From positions 8,297-13,951 of the forward strand of contig PMGP01000437.1 of NCBI GenBank assembly GCA_003156235.1: a stretch of DNA of 5,655 nucleotides, written 5' to 3'. This document shows, in pieces, positions 1 through 4,270 of the stretch; positions within the stretch are counted from its first letter, which is position 1; every line of letters starts with the position of its first letter. The position numbers were made by a program, and so were the translations under genes. Under the pieces are notes generated by a model, which saw nothing but the letters and a program-made list of their open reading frames with translations, was not told where the DNA came from and ran no database searches. Origin of the DNA: Acidobacteriaceae bacterium. GTDB taxonomy: Bacteria > Acidobacteriota > Terriglobia > Terriglobales > Acidobacteriaceae.

Positions 1-591
1 CTGTGCGAGGAGGCAATTCGCTACCGTTTTGCCTGCGCCATGGTGAACCCGGTGTGGGCATCGACGGCGGTAGGCAAAATGAGCGGCAGCGGAGTTCCGG
101 TGGGCGTGGTGATTGGCTTTCCTCTGGGCGCGTCGCTGGTGTCCACGCTGCGCCAGGAGGCGGCGGCGCTGTGCCGGCTGGGCGTGCGCGAACTGGACAT
201 GGTGATTTCCATCGGCCTGTTGAAGAGCGGCGACAACCGGGCTGTGCAGAACGCCATCCACACCACGGCCACCGTGGCCCACCATCACGGCGTGCTGCTC
301 AAGGTGATTCTGGAGACCTGTCTGTTGAGCGTGGAAGAAAAGCTGCGCGGATCGGAGCTGGCCATCCAGGCGGGAGCGGATTTTATCAAGACGTCTACGG
401 GATTTTCTACAGGCGGGGCGACCGCGGCCGACGTGGCGTTGATGCGCGGCGTGGCCGGCAACCGCTGCGGCGTGAAGGCCTCGGGCGGCATTCGCACCCT
501 GGCCAACGTGAAAGAGCTGTTGGAAGCGGGCGCCACGCGCATCGGCGCTTCCGCCTCGGTGGCTATTGTGCGGGAGCTGGGAGCGGAGTAG
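1..591 (+). CDS. deoC: Deoxyribose-phosphate aldolase, 5'-truncated by window edge
   Basis: This class I aldolase cleaves 2-deoxy-D-ribose 5-phosphate to glyceraldehyde 3-phosphate and acetaldehyde in cytosolic deoxynucleoside catabolism. The frame is open from base 1 and gives 196 visible residues ending in TAG. A complete DeoC is usually about 220-260 residues, so only a short N-terminal piece is missing. Visible family signatures are CEEAIRY and NPVWA near the start, ELDMVISIG with the conserved Asp at visible codon 66, LKVILETC, FIKTSTGF with the Schiff-base Lys at codon 130, and VKASGGIR with the second active-site Lys at codon 159. The GATRIGAS phosphate-binding stretch lies near the end. 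All key residues are present, so the enzyme looks functional. The gene is markedly GC-rich (47 of 60 bases in 121-180). It ends 26 nt before the methyltransferase on the same strand, but a functional link to the glycan genes is not evident. Confidence 0.96.
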   Translation: MCEEAIRYRFACAMVNPVWASTAVGKMSGSGVPVGVVIGFPLGASLVSTLRQEAAALCRLGVRELDMVISIGLLKSGDNRAVQNAIHTTATVAHHHGVLLKVILETCLLSVEEKLRGSELAIQAGADFIKTSTGFSTGGATAADVALMRGVAGNRCGVKASGGIRTLANVKELLEAGATRIGASASVAIVRELGAE

Positions 592-617
592 GCGCCTGCC
601 CTGATATATTTCCCTAT

Positions 618-1292
618 ATGAAGATTAGCGAATGGCGATTGTTGCGCGCCGTGCCTCTGCTCTTTGCCCGCATGGGCATGATGCTCTCGAAATACTGGGA
701 CTCGCCTCGGCGTCGCGAGCGTGTCAAGCTGCTGCTGAAAATACGCTCTCAGAGAGATATGCTTTTGCTCCCCTGCGAGGCTTGTCAGATCATGAGCCTG
801 GTTGATGCCGTGAAAAACGTACCCGGAGACATGGCTGAGCTGGGAGTGGCGTCGGGAGCTTCGGCAAAAATGATCTCTGCCCGCGCTCCCGAAAGGACAC
901 TCCATCTCTTCGACACTTTCGAAGGGCTGCCGGATCCGTCGGAACAGGACAGCTCCCGATTCAATAACAAACAATACCGCTACACTCTCGACGAGGTTCA
1001 GGAGTATCTTAAGGGAGCCAATGTGATCTTTCACAAGGGTCTGTTTCCCAATTCTACAAAGGGTATCTCCGGAATACAGTTTGCCTTTGTGCATCTTGAC
1101 GCCGACCTCTACGAATCGACAAAAGCCGGTTTGGAGTGGTTTTATCCTCGATTGAACAAGGGCGGGATTCTCATTAGCCACGATTACGATACATCCGCAG
1201 GGGTCAATCAGGCTTTTGAAGAGTTCTTCACCGGAAAACCAGAGCCGTATTTCGATCTCGTCGGCAGCCAGTGCATGTTCGTGAAAATGTAA
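618..1292 (+). CDS. TylF/MycF-family SAM-dependent O-methyltransferase
   Basis: A 224-residue class I methyltransferase resembling the TylF/MycF/NovP group, whose characterised members O-methylate sugar hydroxyls on antibiotics. Motif I is GDMAELGVASGAS at about residues 70-82, with acidic E74. The second acidic strand is LHLFDTFEGLP around D99. The metal and catalytic region is FVHLDADLYEST (D161, D163), followed by NKGGILISHDY at about residues 180-190. TylF enzymes usually have DDY at that last site; here it is HDY. The frame is open far upstream through deoC, but that part is a shadow. ATG 618 is the first ATG after the deoC stop that leaves the whole domain intact. It has no clear Shine-Dalgarno; the nearest GGAG is about 30 nt upstream. 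A later ATG at 672 is possible. The position ahead of two glycosyltransferases suggests the substrate is a sugar in a glycan, which is inference. Part of the gene is much AT-richer than deoC (25 of 60 G+C in 1021-1080). Confidence 0.88.
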   Translation: MKISEWRLLRAVPLLFARMGMMLSKYWDSPRRRERVKLLLKIRSQRDMLLLPCEACQIMSLVDAVKNVPGDMAELGVASGASAKMISARAPERTLHLFDTFEGLPDPSEQDSSRFNNKQYRYTLDEVQEYLKGANVIFHKGLFPNSTKGISGIQFAFVHLDADLYESTKAGLEWFYPRLNKGGILISHDYDTSAGVNQAFEEFFTGKPEPYFDLVGSQCMFVKM

Positions 1293-1370
1293 GATTCTTC
1301 TCGAACTTATTCTGTGCATATTTGGAACACTTGCAGCATGGTAAATGTGCCGCATGCCGATTATGAACTA

Positions 1371-1374
1371 AGGA
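1371..1374 (+). promoter_or_regulatory. Ribosome binding site for the GT2 gene
   Basis: AGGA lies 10 nt upstream of ATG 1385, within the 92-nt gap after the methyltransferase gene. It supports that ATG as the start. I see no convincing -35/-10 pair in the gap (1293-1384), so a separate promoter here is neither shown nor excluded. Confidence 0.55.
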
Positions 1375-1384
1375 ATGGCATATT

Positions 1385-2164
1385 ATGAACGATACTATAT
1401 CCGTAGACCGTTTCGAATCGGCGACAATCATTATCCCTGTTATGAATGAGACTGCCTCATTGGAAGAGACGATCAGGATCATACTGCGTGACGTCAAGGA
1501 TCGCGTCGATGAAATTCTGATCGTGGTTTGCGATCGGACTACGCCGGAAGCAATGGCCACGGTAGAGCGATTGTGCGCGAGCCTGGGTAGCATGGTTCGG
1601 GTTCATACCCAAATATTGCCTTTTTTGGGCGGCGCTGTGCGAGAGGCCTTCGATATGGCACGCGGTAGCCACGTTGTCATGATGGCCAGCGACCTGGAGA
1701 CGGATCCGAATACGCTCAAGACCTTGATTGACAACGCGAGAACCCATCCGTCTGCGATAGTGACAGCGAGTCGCTGGCGCGTGAACAAGGGATTTCAAGG
1801 CTATTCGAAGGTCAAGCTGCTCTGCAATTGGGCCTTTCAGCGATTCTTCGCGGTATTATATGGTGTGCGGCTTACCGATATGACTTTTGCCTATCGCATA
1901 CTTCCAACCAAATTGGTGCAGAACATTCGCTGGGAAGAACTGCGGCACGCGTTTCTATTTGAGACGCTGGTCAAGCCGCTCAGGCTGGGAGTTGAGGTTA
2001 TCGAGATTCCCTCAGTATGGAAAGCTCGTACGGAAGGAAAATCGCAGAATACGTTTCTTCTCAACTTCGTTTACTTTCGCACGGGCTTGCGAACGCGTTT
2101 TGCAAGCCGCAAGTCAATACTCAAGTTAGGCATACAAGCACAGGAAAGCAGAAGGTCGATTTGA
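1385..2164 (+). CDS. Glycosyltransferase family 2 (DPM1/polyprenyl-phosphate sugar synthase-like)
   Basis: A 259-residue GT-A fold transferase. The N-terminal strand ATIIIPVMNET (about residues 13-23) is the typical GT2 opening. DEILIVVCDRTTP follows, with D50 as the nucleotide-binding Asp. GGAVREAFDMARG and VVMMASDLETDP (D103, D107) occupy the DXD region. The C-terminal part contains LTDMTFAYRILP and IPSVWKARTEGKSQ, close in style to dolichol- or polyprenyl-phosphate mannose synthases. No membrane segment follows the catalytic domain; the end is short and basic. By family, such enzymes move a sugar from a nucleotide donor to a polyprenyl phosphate or another acceptor at the cytoplasmic face of the membrane. 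The DXD stretch is ASDLETD rather than the common MDADLQ, so donor and acceptor cannot be assigned. The stop codon overlaps the TTG start of the next gene, suggesting translational coupling. A link with the GT-C protein at 4261-5655, which would need a lipid-linked donor, is attractive but inferred. Confidence 0.87.
   Translation: MNDTISVDRFESATIIIPVMNETASLEETIRIILRDVKDRVDEILIVVCDRTTPEAMATVERLCASLGSMVRVHTQILPFLGGAVREAFDMARGSHVVMMASDLETDPNTLKTLIDNARTHPSAIVTASRWRVNKGFQGYSKVKLLCNWAFQRFFAVLYGVRLTDMTFAYRILPTKLVQNIRWEELRHAFLFETLVKPLRLGVEVIEIPSVWKARTEGKSQNTFLLNFVYFRTGLRTRFASRKSILKLGIQAQESRRSI
2151..2155 (+). promoter_or_regulatory. Ribosome binding site that fixes the TTG start of the STELLO-like gene
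   Basis: GAAGG lies 5 nt before TTG 2161 and inside the end of the GT2 coding sequence; another AGGA is at 2142-2145. The placement favours TTG 2161 over ATG 2017, from which the leader would be read from inside GT2 in a shifted frame and shows no family similarity. Confidence 0.65.
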
Positions 2165-3081
2165 AGACAGTCATTGTAACGACAACCATCAACCCTCCGA
2201 CTGAGGCCATTCATAAGTTTCAGGCGATGAAGGATTGCGAGCTGGTAGTTATCGGCGATAAGAAGACGCCGCGCGACTATCATCTTGATCGGGGAATCTA
2301 CGTGACGCCGGAGGAGCAGGAGAAGTACGATCCCGCACTCTCGGACGCCATCGGCTGGAATTGTATCCAGCGGCGGAGCATGGGGCTGCTGTGGGCCCAC
2401 GACATGAAAGCCGACATCGTAGCGGTGGTGGACGACGATAACATCCCGCTGGAAGGATGGGGCGAGAACCTGCTGGTGGGCAAAGACGTGGAAATGGATT
2501 GTTACGAGACCGAGTTGCCCGCTTTCGATCCGGTTGGCGCGACCAATCATTCCCGCCTGTGGCATCGGGGCTACCCTCTTCAACTCCTGTCGAAGAGGGA
2601 CTATATGAAGAAGTCGCGAAAGACCGTCCACGTGGATGTGCAAGCGGATTTCTGGAACGGCGATCCTGACATTGACGCGCTCTGCCGCATGGAACATGCT
2701 CCGGAATGCGAATTCAATCCCAAGGCTTTCCCGATGTGCGCGAACAAGATGGGCCCATTCAACTCGCAAAACACCTTCATTTCCGGCAAGTGCTTGAAGG
2801 ACTACTTTCTTTTTCCGCATGTAGGACGGATGGACGATATCTGGGCGGCATACTACTTGCAGGCCAAGGGTTATCGAGCCGTGTGGGCCAAGGCATCCGT
2901 ATATCAATTGCGCAACCCGCACGATCTTGTTCGCGATATGGTGCAAGAGTATTTGGGCTATGAGAACAACCTGAAACTGGTGCAGGATCTGGCGCGAGAT
3001 CCGGAATCGATTGCCGCCTACCTGCCCGGCAGGTCTAACTGGGCATTCCAGCTCTACCGGAGGCATTTCGATCATGCGTAA
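2161..3081 (+). CDS. STELLO-family (DUF288/PF03385-like) glycosyltransferase, related to reversibly glycosylated polypeptides
   Basis: A predicted 306-residue soluble GT-A type protein. It opens with KTVIVTTTINPPTEAI, then LVVIGDKKTPRDYHL, the usual STELLO N-terminal pattern. Next come NCIQRRSMGLLWAHD and the metal-binding VVDDDNIP (D91-D93). LWHRGYPLQLL (R136) follows, then NGDPDIDALCRM (about 167-176), MGPFNSQNTFISG (P199-N204) and GRMDDIWAAYYL (D225-D226). These match the order I recall for the STELLO family, known from plant Golgi proteins that affect cellulose synthase and from nematodes. They also recall the UDP-arabinopyranose mutases (RGP, GT75), which share the DDD and RGYP stretches. 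The catalytic activity of bacterial members is not known to me. No signal peptide or membrane segment is visible. TTG 2161 overlaps the GT2 stop (TTGA) and has GAAGG 5 nt upstream; family homology also begins there. It overlaps the next gene by 8 nt. It probably binds a nucleotide sugar made or modified by the neighbouring SDR enzyme, which is inference. Confidence 0.83.
   Translation: MKTVIVTTTINPPTEAIHKFQAMKDCELVVIGDKKTPRDYHLDRGIYVTPEEQEKYDPALSDAIGWNCIQRRSMGLLWAHDMKADIVAVVDDDNIPLEGWGENLLVGKDVEMDCYETELPAFDPVGATNHSRLWHRGYPLQLLSKRDYMKKSRKTVHVDVQADFWNGDPDIDALCRMEHAPECEFNPKAFPMCANKMGPFNSQNTFISGKCLKDYFLFPHVGRMDDIWAAYYLQAKGYRAVWAKASVYQLRNPHDLVRDMVQEYLGYENNLKLVQDLARDPESIAAYLPGRSNWAFQLYRRHFDHA
3059..3063 (+). 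promoter_or_regulatory. Ribosome binding site for the SDR gene
   Basis: GGAGG lies 10 nt before ATG 3074, inside the last codons of the STELLO-like gene. It supports ATG 3074 over in-frame upstream starts, since the Rossmann glycine motif begins only seven residues after this ATG. Confidence 0.75.
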
Positions 3082-4057
3082 AGTATTGGTTACCGGCGCG
3101 GCCGGATTTGTCGGGCGGCATATTGTGAAGCGGCTGTTGGATGCCGGAGATGAAGTTCATGCGGTGGACTGCGTGGCGGAGTTTACCGGAGGCATCGATC
3201 CTGCCTGCGGCTGGCCGCTGTTCGACCCTCGGGAATACCCTCGCTTTCATTTCTACAAAGAAGATTGCCGAAGCTGGTTCGCGCGGGTGAAGGATACGGA
3301 TTTCGACTACACCTTCCACCTGGCAGCCATGGTTGGCGGGCGACTGATGATTGAGAACAACCCTCTGGCCGTGGCGGACGATCTGTCGATTGATGCAGCA
3401 TATTGGGGATGGGCCAAGGAAGCCCGGCCGAAGAAGACCGCCTGTTTCAGCTCGAGTGCCGCGTACCCGATCAAGTTACAGCGGCCCGAAGGTTACCTGC
3501 TTCTGACAGAGGAGATGATCTCCTTCGACAGCGATATCGGCATGCCCGATATGAGCTACGGCTGGGCCAAGCTGACCTGCGAATACCTGGCGCAACTAGC
3601 TTACGAGAAGCATGGGCTGAAGTCGATCTGCTATCGTCCCTTCTCAGGCTATGGAGAGGACCAGGACGACGCTTACCCGTTCCCCAGCATCTGCAAGCGT
3701 GTGCTGGCGGAACGCGGCGCCAAGGTCCTGCATGTGTGGGGAACCGGGACACAGATGCGGGACTTCATTCACATCGAGGACTGCGTGGACGGCGTCATGA
3801 CGACGATCGACAAGATTGACGATGGCGGCGCGGTGAACCTGTCGACCGGAATTTTTACCAGTTTCATTGATTTCGCGAAACAAGCTGCGGGGATCACCGG
3901 ATACCACCCTGAAGTCATGGGCTTATCCGACAAGCCAGCCGGGGTGCATGCGCGGGGCGGCGACACGACGAAACAACGACAACTGGGATTCCAGTACAAG
4001 ATTGCTTTTAAGACAGGCATTGAGCGGGCGCTCAAATACTATGCGGAAGGGAGATAG
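3074..4057 (+). CDS. NAD(P)-dependent nucleotide-sugar epimerase/dehydratase (extended SDR)
   Basis: A 327-residue extended short-chain dehydrogenase/reductase, full length for nucleotide-sugar enzymes. KVLVTGAAGFVGRHIVK carries the GxxGxxG cofactor motif (G8, G11, G14). FHLAAMVGGR and the serine stretch FSSSAAYP (S126-S128) follow. The catalytic pair is SYGWAK (Y162, K166). The substrate side shows YRPFSGYGEDQD, VWGTGTQMRDFIHIEDC, AVNLSTG and a C-terminal KQRQLGF. The overall style is close to GDP-L-fucose synthase and GDP-mannose 3,5-epimerase. However, the Cys that serves as acid/base in those 3,5-epimerases (Cys109 in E. coli GDP-fucose synthase) aligns by eye with A129. A 4-epimerase, 4,6-dehydratase or 4-reductase is therefore at least as likely. 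NAD versus NADP cannot be decided safely. The start overlaps the STELLO-like gene by 8 nt with GGAGG upstream, so the two are probably co-translated. It is the last gene of the plus-strand run. Confidence 0.88.
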   Translation: MRKVLVTGAAGFVGRHIVKRLLDAGDEVHAVDCVAEFTGGIDPACGWPLFDPREYPRFHFYKEDCRSWFARVKDTDFDYTFHLAAMVGGRLMIENNPLAVADDLSIDAAYWGWAKEARPKKTACFSSSAAYPIKLQRPEGYLLLTEEMISFDSDIGMPDMSYGWAKLTCEYLAQLAYEKHGLKSICYRPFSGYGEDQDDAYPFPSICKRVLAERGAKVLHVWGTGTQMRDFIHIEDCVDGVMTTIDKIDDGGAVNLSTGIFTSFIDFAKQAAGITGYHPEVMGLSDKPAGVHARGGDTTKQRQLGFQYKIAFKTGIERALKYYAEGR

Positions 4058-4075
4058 CAGCGATGGAGCGCTATC
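4053..4075 (+). other. Small inverted repeat at the stop codon of the SDR gene
   Basis: GATAGC at 4053-4058 pairs with GCTATC at 4070-4075, and two more pairs form past a single bulged A. It spans the SDR stop codon. No T-rich run follows, so it is not a convincing intrinsic terminator. It may be chance. Confidence 0.25.
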
Positions 4076-4106
4076 CGAATGAGTTGAACAGACGAATCTT
4101 CCTCTA

Positions 4107-4125
4107 AGGAACCTCTGAATAAGTC
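4107..4125 (+). repeat. Left terminal inverted repeat of the MITE-like element
   Basis: The left end reads AGGAACCTCTGAATAAGTC. It matches the reverse complement of 4219-4237 except near AAT (ATC on the other arm) and at its first base. The preceding dinucleotide is TA. Confidence 0.65.
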
Positions 4126-4138
4126 GATGTTTTGAAAG

Positions 4139-4158
4139 GGCACGACTTTAGTCGTGCC
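4139..4158. repeat. Perfect palindromic hairpin inside the element
   Basis: The arms GGCACGACT (4139-4147) and AGTCGTGCC (4150-4158) are exact reverse complements separated by TT. In RNA this would be a stable 7-8 bp stem with a small loop from either strand. No T run follows, so it is not a classic terminator, though it could stall or protect transcripts. Confidence 0.75.
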
Positions 4159-4177
4159 GCAAATGCAGCAAAATCAA

Positions 4178-4213
4178 TGCGGTCTTTAGCCCCTGAGGGA
4201 ATGTTGGACCGCA
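4178..4213. repeat. Second hairpin of the element
   Basis: TGCGGTC (4178-4184) pairs with GACCGCA (4207-4213), giving a 7-bp stem. The enclosed segment holds a smaller palindrome, CCCTGAGGG at 4191-4199, which could form its own short stem. Together with the hairpin at 4139-4158 it gives the element a branched fold. Confidence 0.6.
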
Positions 4214-4218
4214 ACAAT

Positions 4219-4237
4219 GACTTGATCAGAGGTTCCC
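4219..4237 (-). repeat. Right terminal inverted repeat of the MITE-like element
   Basis: The right end reads GACTTGATCAGAGGTTCCC on the plus strand and is the inverted partner of 4107-4125. It is followed by TA at 4238-4239 and lies 23 nt from the end of the minus-strand gene. Confidence 0.65.
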
Positions 4238-4248
4238 TAATGCGGCCA

Positions 4249-4270
4249 GGTGCAGGCGGGCTAATGCACC
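4249..4270 (-). other. Short inverted repeat over the stop codon of the GT-C gene
   Basis: GGTGCA (4249-4254) and TGCACC (4265-4270) form a 6-bp stem with a 10-nt loop that includes the TAG stop. There is no T run after it in the minus-strand direction, so it is only a weak candidate for transcript-end structure. Confidence 0.25.

Larger units (their letters stand above)
4107..4237. mobile_element. 131-bp MITE-like palindromic element with TA flanks
   Basis: Imperfect terminal inverted repeats bound this element. The left end begins AGGAACCTCTG (4107-4125) and the right end finishes CAGAGGTTCCC (4219-4237). The two agree at 17 of 19 positions allowing for mismatches around AAT versus ATC and at the outermost base. 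Both sides are flanked by TA (4105-4106 and 4238-4239), as expected for target duplication by IS630/Tc1-mariner type transposases. Inside are two hairpins (4139-4158 and 4178-4213) and no transposase gene. It fills most of the gap between two convergent genes. It resembles dispersed repeats I recall from Acidobacteriota genomes. Whether it moves, or is copied by a transposase elsewhere in the genome, cannot be told from one copy. A REP-like or transcript-end element is the main alternative. Confidence 0.6.

Noticed and set aside
3..617. N-terminal extension of the methyltransferase frame through deoC, giving a 429-residue protein
   Set aside because: The stretch before 618 is a low-complexity Arg/Gly-rich shadow of the deoC coding frame with no domain similarity; deoC itself has all its catalytic motifs.
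285..1355. Long minus-strand open frame of 356 residues
   Set aside because: It lies antisense to deoC and the methyltransferase, both well supported, and its translation shows no recognisable motifs.
1293..1384. Sigma-70 type promoter in the gap before the GT2 gene
   Set aside because: TTGGAA and TTGCAG were considered as -35 boxes, but neither has an acceptable -10 box at 16-18 nt.
2017..2160. ATG 2017 as the start of the STELLO-like gene
   Set aside because: This would overlap the GT2 gene by almost 150 nt, while the family similarity and a GAAGG ribosome site both point to TTG 2161.
2071..3075. Long minus-strand open frame of 334 residues
   Set aside because: It is the antisense shadow of the STELLO-like gene, with a His- and Arg-rich translation that lacks family motifs.
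4053..4075. Intrinsic terminator for the SDR gene
   Set aside because: The stem is short with a bulge and no T run follows it.
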